A program made the position numbers and the translations under genes. The notes under the pieces are model-generated. The model searched no databases and was not told the DNA's origin. It saw only the letters and a program-made list of their open reading frames with translations. From positions 1 through 13,148 of the forward strand of contig JAPLGH010000131.1 of the NCBI GenBank assembly GCA_026390285.1: a stretch of DNA of 13,148 nt. The letters are read 5' to 3'. Positions 1-6,680 of this stretch are shown here, in pieces. Source of the stretch: Caldisericota bacterium. Its GTDB lineage: Bacteria; Caldisericota; Caldisericia; Cryosericales; Cryosericaceae. Position 1 is the stretch's first letter. The number at the start of each line of letters is the position of its first letter.

Positions 1-1
1 T

Positions 2-559
2 CTGCTCCCTGAGCCGGTCAAGCAGAACCCCTTCCTCAAGCTCTACTACGTTGATCCCAAGCGATGGGGAATACAATCACAACTCTTCTTTCTCACGCAG
101 CGCGTGAGACTCTTCAAGGAAGCCGGTTCCCTGAACTGTGCGAAGATCATCGACCGCACTCTGTATGAGGACGCCGAGATATTCGCACGTACAGCGCTGC
201 CTCGCGTCGAATATCAGATCTACCTCCAGCTCTACGAGTACCTGCTGGAGAACCTCCCTGTACCTGACCTTGTTGTCTATCTCCGTGCGTCCACAAGAAC
301 ACTCTCGCGACGAATACAGTCGCGGGGGCGTTCGTTCGAGAAATCCCTGCCCACGTCCTACCTTCGCAAGCTCAACGAACGCTATGATGCATGGGCAAGT
401 TCGTTTCTGCGCGTCCCGCTCATCACCATCGACACGGACGACCTTGATCTGTTCAGCCTCTTCGGCGAGTATGAGAGGGTTACTGACCGCATTGCTGAAG
501 CGCTTCTGCAGAAAGGACTGACATGGCAGCACACGACTACGATACCCAAGCATTCCTGA
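2..559 (+). CDS. Deoxynucleoside kinase (dGK/dAK family), 5' end outside the window
   Basis: The reading frame is open from base 2, so the start codon and P-loop lie upstream of the window; about 185 residues are visible. The first residues (LLPEPVKQNPFLKLYY, then DPKRWG and QSQLFFLTQR) match the substrate-binding region of bacterial deoxyadenosine/deoxyguanosine kinases. DRTLYEDAEIFA matches the family's (E/D)RS-type motif. RRIQSRGRSFE is the arginine-rich LID that grips ATP phosphates. Such enzymes phosphorylate deoxynucleosides in the cytosol for dNTP salvage. The stop at 557-559 lies 37 nt inside the next gene, so the two are probably translated together. The exact substrate cannot be read from the sequence. 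The family call is secure. Confidence 0.9.
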   Translation: MLPEPVKQNPFLKLYYVDPKRWGIQSQLFFLTQRVRLFKEAGSLNCAKIIDRTLYEDAEIFARTALPRVEYQIYLQLYEYLLENLPVPDLVVYLRASTRTLSRRIQSRGRSFEKSLPTSYLRKLNERYDAWASSFLRVPLITIDTDDLDLFSLFGEYERVTDRIAEALLQKGLTWQHTTTIPKHS

Positions 560-2055
560 GCATCTTGCCCGAACCGTTGCAGCAGTCGCTCGACCGGATC
601 AACCGATTCGATGATCTCGTCGAGGTCGTTCTCGACCTGGGGCGTATCCCCGAGGCCCGGTTTGAATTCGACTTTGTTCCCCTCAGCGAGAACAAGGTCA
701 CGAGAGGGGACATCGACTCGATCGTTCGAAAGGTTGGAGAATTTGATCGCGACAACCGTGCTGGAATCGAACAGACTCTGCATCGAATTTCCGCCATTCG
801 TAACAGGCACAACGATGTGGTTGGTCTTACGTGCCGGGTTGGGCGCGCTCTATACGGCAAAATCGAGATCATTGAAGACCTCGTCAAGAAAGGATCAAGC
901 ATCCTGATACTGGGCAGACCGGGTATAGGCAAGACGACGTTGCTGCGCGAGGCCTCACGGTACATCAGCGATACGTTGAAGAAACGTGTGATCATTGTAG
1001 ATACCAGCAATGAGATCGGCGGGGATGGTGATGTCCCTCATCCCGGCGTCGGGTCTTCTCGCCGTATGCAGGTACCACTGAACAAAGAACAGCATGATAT
1101 CATGATCGAAGCTGTGGAGAACCACAATCCGGAAGTCATCGTCATAGATGAGATCGGCCGCATCGAAGAGGCGCAGGCATGCCGGACGATCGCAGAGCGA
1201 GGCGTTGAGCTCATTGGAACAGCGCATGGCAACGATCTGGGCAACCTTATCACCAACCCGACTCTGATCGACCTGCTTGGAGGTATCCAGACGGTTACGT
1301 TGAGTGACGAAGAAGCACAGCGACGCGGAACGCAGAAGAGCGTTCTCGAACGCAAGTCTGCCCCCACGTTTGACGTCCTCGTAGAACTGCGTGAACGCGA
1401 CGTTCTAGCCGTTTACCGCAACTTGGCAGACGTTGTCGACCGGGTCCTGCGGGGCTTCGACGTGCAACCCGAGATACGCAAGAGAACGGCCGGAAAAGAG
1501 TTCGTGATCGAACCTCCACATCAGGCAGGGGCTCCCGTTCAAGAAACGGGCGCCGAGCAGCTATGGACGCAAGATTCCAGTGTCAGACTCTACATCCAGG
1601 GGGTCAGCCAGAGCTACATCGAGCGGGCTTCTCACAGCCTGCACGCCGACGTACGGGTCGCGCAGACGATGGATGACGCAGACATCGTACTGCTTAGCGA
1701 CACGCTCGCAGCCAAGAAGCCATTTCTAGTGGAACGAGCCGAGGCACTTGGATTGCCACTGTATACAACCAGCAAGAACAGCCTGGCAGCCATCAAGGAC
1801 CTGCTCAGACGCATCCACGCGATGTCCATAGACAAGGATCAGTATGCTTCCTGGGTTCGTCTCATGCGCGAAGCCGCTGTCTCCTCGGCTTCGCGTGAAT
1901 TGCCCTACTGCGACGCCTTCGAGCGGCGGATGCAGCACAGACTGGCAGAACGACTGGGACTCTTTAGTGAGAGCGAAGGCGTCGAGCCATTCCGGCGTGT
2001 TGTTGTGTACTCTCCGCAGATGAAGCCGAAACAGGGCCCACCGGGAGCGGTATGA
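523..2055 (+). CDS. AAA+ ATPase with C-terminal R3H domain (SpoIIIAA/Ycf45-like)
   Basis: This is a 510-residue protein. The Walker A motif GRPGIGKT is at 131-138 and Walker B (VIVIDE) at 205-210, inside a SpoIIIAA-like ATPase core (about 90-320) that also has DTSNEIGGDGD and GTAHGNDL. Residues about 345-435 form a small domain typical of the Ycf45 group. An R3H-like single-strand nucleic-acid-binding segment follows at about 458-498, with the defining R468-xxx-H472 pair and then FRRVVVYSP. There is no signal peptide or membrane segment. The start ATG at 523 is supported by AAAGGA at 512-517 and overlaps the kinase gene upstream; its stop overlaps the tmk start (ATGA). The family is widespread but has no settled function. 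Given its neighbours I infer a DNA- or RNA-associated ATPase linked to nucleotide metabolism. It is not evidence of sporulation, since no other spo gene is present. Confidence 0.88.
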   Translation: MAAHDYDTQAFLSILPEPLQQSLDRINRFDDLVEVVLDLGRIPEARFEFDFVPLSENKVTRGDIDSIVRKVGEFDRDNRAGIEQTLHRISAIRNRHNDVVGLTCRVGRALYGKIEIIEDLVKKGSSILILGRPGIGKTTLLREASRYISDTLKKRVIIVDTSNEIGGDGDVPHPGVGSSRRMQVPLNKEQHDIMIEAVENHNPEVIVIDEIGRIEEAQACRTIAERGVELIGTAHGNDLGNLITNPTLIDLLGGIQTVTLSDEEAQRRGTQKSVLERKSAPTFDVLVELRERDVLAVYRNLADVVDRVLRGFDVQPEIRKRTAGKEFVIEPPHQAGAPVQETGAEQLWTQDSSVRLYIQGVSQSYIERASHSLHADVRVAQTMDDADIVLLSDTLAAKKPFLVERAEALGLPLYTTSKNSLAAIKDLLRRIHAMSIDKDQYASWVRLMREAAVSSASRELPYCDAFERRMQHRLAERLGLFSESEGVEPFRRVVVYSPQMKPKQGPPGAV

Positions 2056-2663
2056 TGCGACGTACCTTTTTCCTCACGTTCGAGGGGATCGACGGATGCG
2101 GCAAGAGCACACAGGCTGAACGGCTCAAGCGGGCACTGACGGAACGGCTATTGCCCGTCACACACACATTCGAGCCGGGAGGGACAGCGCTCGGCCGGAA
2201 GCTCCGAACCATCCTCGTGCATGACGACCTGAACCTTTCCCTGTTCTCTGAAGTTCTGCTCTTCGCAGCGGATCGCAGACAGGACATCGATGAGGTTATC
2301 AACCCCGCATTGGAGCGTGGTGACATCGTCATTGGGGAGAGGTTTGCGGATTCGTCTGTCGCCTATCAGGGGGTTGCAGGGAACGTCGGCCAAGAACGAG
2401 TGGAACGGCTGATGGACATCGTCACCTCGGGCCTGGTCCCCGACCTGACCCTGCTGCTGGACGTTGATCCGCGCATTTCACTGGCACGAAAGACTGACCT
2501 CGACCGGATCGAGCAGCGGGGACCGTTCCTCGATGCTGTGCGCTACGCCTTCCTGGATATGGCTGCAAGACAGCCGGAACGGTGGGTGGTTATCGATGCT
2601 GCTCGTCCTGAAGACGACGTCTTCAGGGATGTGCTGGGGGCAGTACTGAGACGACTGGAATAG
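2052..2663 (+). CDS. tmk: Thymidylate kinase (dTMP kinase)
   Basis: This 203-residue protein converts dTMP to dTDP with ATP, an essential step in dTTP synthesis. The P-loop GIDGCGKST is at 12-20. EPGGTALG (41-48) is the phosphate/nucleoside-binding segment that follows helix 1 in TMK. GERFADSSVAYQG (95-107) corresponds to the DR(Y/F) motif, here with E in place of D, a common variant. The LID residues DRIE are at 151-154. Length is normal for the family (about 200-215). ATG codons at 2052 and 2055 are both possible behind GGGAG (2043-2047). The 2052 start overlaps the upstream stop as ATGA, indicating translational coupling. With the deoxynucleoside kinase two genes upstream, it makes this a dNTP-supply cluster. 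Confidence 0.95.
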   Translation: MMRRTFFLTFEGIDGCGKSTQAERLKRALTERLLPVTHTFEPGGTALGRKLRTILVHDDLNLSLFSEVLLFAADRRQDIDEVINPALERGDIVIGERFADSSVAYQGVAGNVGQERVERLMDIVTSGLVPDLTLLLDVDPRISLARKTDLDRIEQRGPFLDAVRYAFLDMAARQPERWVVIDAARPEDDVFRDVLGAVLRRLE

Positions 2664-2676
2664 GGGAGGTATGAAT

Positions 2677-3726
2677 ATGCCCGAACAGCATTCTCGTGAG
2701 CCTGACCGCATTGACGAACTTCTTGGAAGTCTCCAGGAGTCACGCACGACACAATCTCCTGCAGGCGCTTCTACGCCTTCCGCCCCGCAGCGCCATCGTA
2801 GAAGCAAGATCTGGATCGTGTTCATTCTTGTTGCCGTAGTCGTGGCTGTTACGATCTTCCTGCTTATCCAGGGAAGGGAGGCCAGCCTGAACATTCGATC
2901 ATTTCCGTCAGGAGCCACCGTGTTCCTCGACACACGGCAAGTCGGAACGACGCCACTCGTACTGTCCCAGGTAGCCCCAGGGACCCATGCAGTAGAGATC
3001 CGCCTGTCTGGTTGGGAAGTCTGGAACGGTACCACGACGGCAGTAAAGGGATCCACGACACAAGTCATCGCTAACATGACACACGCAGCGTACTCCCTGA
3101 GTGTCACGTCTACCCCGCCTGGCGCAACGGTGGCACTCGATGGAACCGTGAAAGGCGTTACGCCCTTGACAGCAACGGGTCTCAAACCGCGCAACTACTC
3201 GGTGGTCGTTTCTCTCAAGGGATACGCCGCCATCTCCCGCACAGTCGACCTTTCCGATGCTACGCAGAGTACACAGAACTTCTCTCTCGTGCAGGCCTTC
3301 GCCAAGCTGAGTATCACGTCTGACCCGACTGGAGCCGAAGTCGTCATGGACGGCAAGTCATATGGCATGACCCCACTGAAGATCGATTCATTCCCTGTGG
3401 GTGACTATGCTCTCACACTAAAGCTGGATGGGAGCAAGGACATCACCGATACACTTTCTGTCAAACAGGGCATCCCTCTGGCAAAACAGTACAAGTTCGA
3501 TCTTGCGCTCGGTGGACTTGAAATCTCGAGTGATCCCGCTGGAGCGTCCATAACAATCGACGGCCAGGCCACGAGTCACATTGCACCCTTCACGTTCACT
3601 ACGCTGAAAGAGGGCACTCATGAGCTTTACCTGGAGCTACAGGGGTATCTCCCGTGGTCAGGCGAGGCAGTGGTGTCCACAGGCCAGACTAGTCGGCTCT
3701 CAATCGCCCTCACAAAATTGCAGTAG
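2677..3726 (+). CDS. Membrane-anchored protein with four PEGA repeats
   Basis: From the ATG at 2677 this is 349 residues. A polar, disordered N-terminal tail (1-44) precedes one hydrophobic segment at about 45-65 (IWIVFILVAVVVAV and on). Four beta-rich PEGA domains follow at roughly 70-136, 139-207, 209-276 and 279-348. Each has the pattern S-x-P-x-GA-x-V-x-(L/I/M)D, then G-x-TP-L, then a G-x-(H/Y) strand. The fourth is degenerate at the TP-L position (SHIAPF). This predicts a type II membrane protein with the repeats outside the cytoplasm, as in other PEGA proteins linked to envelope or surface-layer structures. The start at 2677 is preferred over 2671 because GGGAGG (2664-2669) lies 7 nt before 2677 but only 1 nt before 2671. 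The gene lies 13 nt after tmk. Its function is unknown. Confidence 0.85.
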   Translation: MPEQHSREPDRIDELLGSLQESRTTQSPAGASTPSAPQRHRRSKIWIVFILVAVVVAVTIFLLIQGREASLNIRSFPSGATVFLDTRQVGTTPLVLSQVAPGTHAVEIRLSGWEVWNGTTTAVKGSTTQVIANMTHAAYSLSVTSTPPGATVALDGTVKGVTPLTATGLKPRNYSVVVSLKGYAAISRTVDLSDATQSTQNFSLVQAFAKLSITSDPTGAEVVMDGKSYGMTPLKIDSFPVGDYALTLKLDGSKDITDTLSVKQGIPLAKQYKFDLALGGLEISSDPAGASITIDGQATSHIAPFTFTTLKEGTHELYLELQGYLPWSGEAVVSTGQTSRLSIALTKLQ

Positions 3727-3733
3727 CGAAAGG

Positions 3734-3762
3734 TTGACGAGAGGGGCCTCAGCGCCTATACT
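3734..3762 (+). promoter_or_regulatory. Sigma70-type promoter of the SRP RNA gene
   Basis: A -35 element TTGACG (3734-3739) and a -10 element TATACT (3757-3762) are separated by exactly 17 nt. They start 7 nt after the PEGA gene stop. Transcription would begin near 3769, which is where the 5' strand of the SRP RNA closing helix (GCCGTAC) begins. The agreement of promoter, spacing and RNA end makes this a strong call. Confidence 0.85.
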
Positions 3763-3766
3763 ACTG

Positions 3767-4037
3767 ATGCCGTACAGGACGGGGAGACAGCGGTGCCCTG
3801 TTGCCCGGAATCCGCTCACCGGGGTCCATGCTGGGCATGCGGGACGCACGTTTCCGAAACAGTCCCTGTTGAAGGCGTTGAAGGCTGCACACCATGCAAT
3901 GGGAAGCTCTGAACTCTGCCAGGTCCGGAAGGAAGCAACAGTACTGAGTAGAACATGTGCCGTGGCCCGATGCAACTGGAGCCAGAGACAGCAGACCACG
4001 CCGGGGGTCTGCGCAACAAGTGCTCAGCGTACGGCTT
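3767..4037 (+). ncRNA. ffs: Signal recognition particle RNA, large Alu-domain bacterial type
   Basis: The helix 8 signature CCAGGTCCGGAAGGAAGCA spans 3919-3937, with a GGAA tetraloop at 3927-3930; this is the Ffh (SRP54) binding site. The 5' Alu domain has GGGGAG (3781-3786) and AGCGGTGCCCTG (3789-3800), with AATCCGCT at 3809-3816, closely matching Bacillus subtilis scRNA. AGCGG (3789-3793) pairs with CCGCT (3812-3816). ATGTGCCG after helix 8 also matches B. subtilis. The ends close by perfect 7-bp pairing of GCCGTAC (3769-3775) with GTACGGC (4029-4035), giving about 270 nt. The RNA scaffolds co-translational membrane targeting. It has its own promoter, lies downstream of the PEGA gene, and faces ispF. 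No clear intrinsic terminator is visible beyond the closing helix and a TTTGTCTT tract; exact ends are estimates. Confidence 0.93.
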
Positions 4038-4047
4038 TGTCTTCCCC

Positions 4048-4587
4048 CTACCGTGGACGGAGAGCGGTCACAACACAGAGAGCGGCTATGCCTTCACCCC
4101 TGCCGATCCAGCCTATTGCATCGTTACCGGTCACCTTGACGTTGACTTCAGTCGACCGGAGCCCCAGAAGGCGCGAGAGTTTTCTCTGCATGGAAGCCTG
4201 ATAGCTCTGCAATCTCGGCCTCTCAGCAACAATCGTGATATCCAGCGAGACAATTCTCAGTCTGCGAACCCGTCTATCCGCCATGACGCGCTCCAGAAGC
4301 ACTGCACTGTCGATTCCTACAAGCCGCGTGTCCGATGATGGAAACATACCTCCGATGTCTCCTGCGCCAGCACATCCGAGCACAGCGTCCATAACCGCAT
4401 GGAGGACAGCATCAGCATCAGAGGTCCCGTCAAGCCCCAGTGCCGATGCGATTCTGACGCCACCGAGGATCAACGGTCTCCCGGACGCGAACCGATGGAC
4501 GTCGTAGCCAAACCCGACTACGGTCCTCGCCCCGGCGTTGAACGCCGCTTCGACAATCTCGACATCCTTCGGAACCGTCACCTTCAT
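4048..4587 (-). CDS. ispF: IspF half of a frameshifted IspDF fusion (MECDP synthase)
   Basis: This ORF encodes 2-C-methyl-D-erythritol 2,4-cyclodiphosphate synthase, the fifth MEP-pathway enzyme, which forms the cyclic diphosphate with loss of CMP. The metal ligands are visible: D29 and H31 in GYDVHRF, and H63 in AVLHA. DIGGMFPSSD and the C-terminal NVKVTGNDAIGWIGRGEGIAA are family motifs. The IspF domain itself begins near residue 22. Residues 1-20 (KVTVPKDVEIVEAAF) are not IspF at all but the natural C-terminus of IspD. The frame is open upstream to the duplicated repeat at 4628-4655, where it should join ispD. The ATG at 4587 is therefore an internal Met of a fusion. It could serve for reinitiation about 50 nt after the premature ispD stop. 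The IspF domain looks complete and could be active if translated. Confidence 0.9.
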   Translation of the reverse strand: MKVTVPKDVEIVEAAFNAGARTVVGFGYDVHRFASGRPLILGGVRIASALGLDGTSDADAVLHAVMDAVLGCAGAGDIGGMFPSSDTRLVGIDSAVLLERVMADRRVRRLRIVSLDITIVAERPRLQSYQASMQRKLSRLLGLRSTEVNVKVTGNDAIGWIGRGEGIAALCVVTALRPR

Positions 4588-4627
4588 GTTCCTGGTGTCC
4601 CCTGCGACTGTCAGGACCTTCCCACCA

Positions 4628-4655
4628 GTCGACTCAATCAGGTCGACTCAATCAG
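4628..4655. repeat. Perfect 14-bp tandem duplication breaking the ispDF frame
   Basis: The unit GTCGACTCAATCAG (plus strand) occurs at 4628-4641 and again, identically, at 4642-4655. Since 14 is not a multiple of 3, the second copy shifts the frame and creates a TGA at 4640-4638 on the minus strand. Removing one copy gives a continuous ORF from 5249 to 4048 of 1188 nt, or 395 residues plus stop. That sequence reads through ALIESTGGKVLTVAGD, as expected for IspD. Confidence 0.95.
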
Positions 4656-5249
4656 TGCGGCCTCGTCGCCAAAAGACGCACCATCCGCACAGCTGGAATA
4701 CGCTGACCGTAGTGTCCCCACCTGGCACAACTGGGGCGTCTGCACAGCAACGACCCCCGACCTTTCCAGTACCTCTGTTCGGCCCACCAACGTTCGCCGC
4801 AGGGAGTCAGCCACCGGAATCACTGGTACAACAATGTGTCCTGTCTCCCTGGCAGTGAGCAGTCTCTTCAGAAGAGATCTGCTCACCAAAGGTCGAGCAC
4901 CATCATGAACCAGAACCCAGTCCTGATCGGAAGCACCATTGTCAGCAAGCGCTTTAAGGCCGCTGAGGACGCTTTCGGATCGTGTTCCACTGCCGCTGGC
5001 CAGAAAAACGTGCACGCGGCGCGGCAGAGCTGCCCGAGAAACGCACTCCTGCATCCTTGCACGGTCCTGAAGTCTACAGACCAGAACCAGCCGGCCCACA
5101 GGGGCCTGACACACTGCCTCCAACGTAGCGCAAATAAGCGGTTTCCCCGCAACAGAAGAAAAAAGCTTATCCTGTCCAAACCGCGTACTGCTTCCCGCCG
5201 CCACAACAACGGCCGCGAGACACGGCCGATGAGCTCTGACAACCTTCAT
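4638..5249 (-). CDS. ispD: IspD half of a frameshifted IspDF fusion (truncated MEP cytidylyltransferase)
   Basis: The encoded 203 residues match 2-C-methyl-D-erythritol 4-phosphate cytidylyltransferase, the third MEP-pathway enzyme. VVVAAGSSTRFGQDKLF (14-30) is the CTP-binding loop, with K28 equivalent to E. coli K27. VLVHDGARP is at 112-120, PVADSLRR at 145-152 and QTPQ at 170-173. The frame ends prematurely at the tandem duplication. About 30 C-terminal residues, including the NMKVT segment that holds the equivalent of E. coli catalytic K213, fall in the ispF frame. As written this half should be inactive. The intact gene would be a 395-residue IspDF, a known fusion arrangement. The start ATG at 5249 overlaps the radA stop (ATGA), with GGAGG 9 nt upstream. 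An assembly error is a real alternative to true damage. Confidence 0.88.
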   Translation of the reverse strand: MKVVRAHRPCLAAVVVAAGSSTRFGQDKLFSSVAGKPLICATLEAVCQAPVGRLVLVCRLQDRARMQECVSRAALPRRVHVFLASGSGTRSESVLSGLKALADNGASDQDWVLVHDGARPLVSRSLLKRLLTARETGHIVVPVIPVADSLRRTLVGRTEVLERSGVVAVQTPQLCQVGTLRSAYSSCADGASFGDEAALIEST

Positions 5250-6652
5250 TGTGACTCGCCTCCAGCATCCGAGACTTGAGGAAAACTACAGGCAATAGCC
5301 TCACTCACGTACCGTTTTCTGTGAATCGTCAGACCATGAAGGTCCGAAAGGTCGTCGCGAGCCTTGTCACTTACGACAAACTCCCTGAATCCCATGCGCG
5401 CGCCCAGCTCGATGCGCCGGTGCAAATTGAACACGGGGCGCAGGTCTCCTGCGAGACCGACCTCCGCGATCGGCATGACCCCATCACGCATGGGCACGTT
5501 GCGTATCGCGCTATACAGGGACAGGCCAATACCGAGATCGATCCCTCGATCCTCAACCGAAAAATCACCCGAGATACTGACGTAAACGTCTCTTCCTCCT
5601 GCGCTCGTGCCCGCTCTGCGTTCGATCACGGCCAGCGCGATCATAAGCCTGCCATAGTCAAGTCCTGTCGCAATGCGACGCGGGGACGGCAGGTAGCTGG
5701 TAGCAGCCAGGGACTGTACCTCAACGAGCACCGCAAAACTCCCCTGGGCTGCAGGGACCACGACTGATCCAGGCTGCAGGTTGTGTACGTCGGTAACGAA
5801 CGCACTCGACGGGTCGGAAATGGGTACGAGCCCTGACGAGGTCATCTCGAAGAACCCGGTCTCTCCACTCCTGCCGTACCGGTTCTTCCCCGACCTCAGC
5901 AGTCGATACGCACCAAAGCGATCTCCCTCCATGTAGAGGACGGCGTCGACCAGATGCTCGACGTACTTGGGGCCTGCGATTGTCCCGTCCTTAGTCACAT
6001 GCCCGATGATCAGCGCTGCAACCCCGGACTTCTTGGAAAACCCGGCGATTGCAGCAGCGGTGATCTTCAGTTGAGCCGGCGTACCGGATCCGAAGAAATC
6101 CTCCTCCGTCGAGAATGACTGCAGCGAGTCCATCACAAGCGCCACCGGCCTGGATCGATCGGCCATGGCCAGCGCATCGGCGAGCGAGTTCGTGGTAGCA
6201 AGAAGAAGGTTCTTCGGGTCAAGCCGCAATCGCCGAACGCGCCCGAGGATTTGAGAACGAGACTCCTCGCCACTCACGTAGAGTACCTTTCCGTGTCGCC
6301 CCAGAGCAGTTGCCGCCTGCAGGACAAGTGTCGACTTCCCAATGCCGGGTTCCCCTCCCACAAGGACAGCAGAACCGACCACCAGGCCACCTCCCAGTAC
6401 TTCGTCCCACGGTCCGATGTCAGTCGTCATGCGCTGCTCAGGTTGGACATTCTCCACGGCGACGCCCAGATCCGCCTCGGCAGGCAATATCCCGGACATC
6501 GGCGCTCTCGAGGCAAACCGCGCCATGACCTCGATTTCAGGTACATCCTCAACAAAGGAGCCCCAGGACCCGCACTCGGGGCATTTTCCGAGTTTCGAGA
6601 CACTAATATGTCCACACTCGCCGCACCTGTACTGAACCTGGGGCTTCGCCAT
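5246..6652 (-). CDS. radA: DNA repair protein RadA (Sms)
   Basis: From the ATG at 6652 the protein has 468 residues, the usual RadA size. The N-terminal C4 zinc finger uses C10, C13, C24 and C27 (CGECG, CPECG). The RecA-like core has Walker A GEPGIGKST at 100-108, Walker B near 170-176 (VALVMDS) and the RadA signature KNRYG at 256-260. A Lon-protease-like domain fills the C-terminal part (from about 300). RadA is a hexameric helicase-like ATPase that drives branch migration during RecA-mediated recombination. AGGAGG at 6663-6658 is 5 nt from the 6652 ATG but only 2 nt from the 6655 ATG. The 6652 start also gives the typical MAK opening. It lies 28 nt after lysS and its stop overlaps ispD. Confidence 0.95.
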   Translation of the reverse strand: MAKPQVQYRCGECGHISVSKLGKCPECGSWGSFVEDVPEIEVMARFASRAPMSGILPAEADLGVAVENVQPEQRMTTDIGPWDEVLGGGLVVGSAVLVGGEPGIGKSTLVLQAATALGRHGKVLYVSGEESRSQILGRVRRLRLDPKNLLLATTNSLADALAMADRSRPVALVMDSLQSFSTEEDFFGSGTPAQLKITAAAIAGFSKKSGVAALIIGHVTKDGTIAGPKYVEHLVDAVLYMEGDRFGAYRLLRSGKNRYGRSGETGFFEMTSSGLVPISDPSSAFVTDVHNLQPGSVVVPAAQGSFAVLVEVQSLAATSYLPSPRRIATGLDYGRLMIALAVIERRAGTSAGGRDVYVSISGDFSVEDRGIDLGIGLSLYSAIRNVPMRDGVMPIAEVGLAGDLRPVFNLHRRIELGARMGFREFVVSDKARDDLSDLHGLTIHRKRYVSEAIACSFPQVSDAGGESQ

Positions 6653-6680
6653 CATGCCCTCCTATGTCGACACAAGAACG

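Noticed and set aside
523..2055. Sporulation gene spoIIIAA
   Set aside because: Only the ATPase core is SpoIIIAA-like; the added domains and R3H end match the Ycf45 group, and no other spoIIIA gene is adjacent.
2478..3194. Minus-strand open frame (238 codons) across tmk and the PEGA gene
   Set aside because: It is antisense to two supported genes, crosses their boundary, and has no start signal or motif.
3991..4012. GCAGACC/GGTCTGC hairpin as a terminator for ispDF
   Set aside because: It lies inside the SRP RNA, has no following T run on the minus strand, and more likely reflects helix 5 sequence.
3620..4201. Plus-strand open frame over the SRP RNA region
   Set aside because: The DNA from 3767 to 4037 matches SRP RNA motifs and structure, and the frame runs into antisense ispF.
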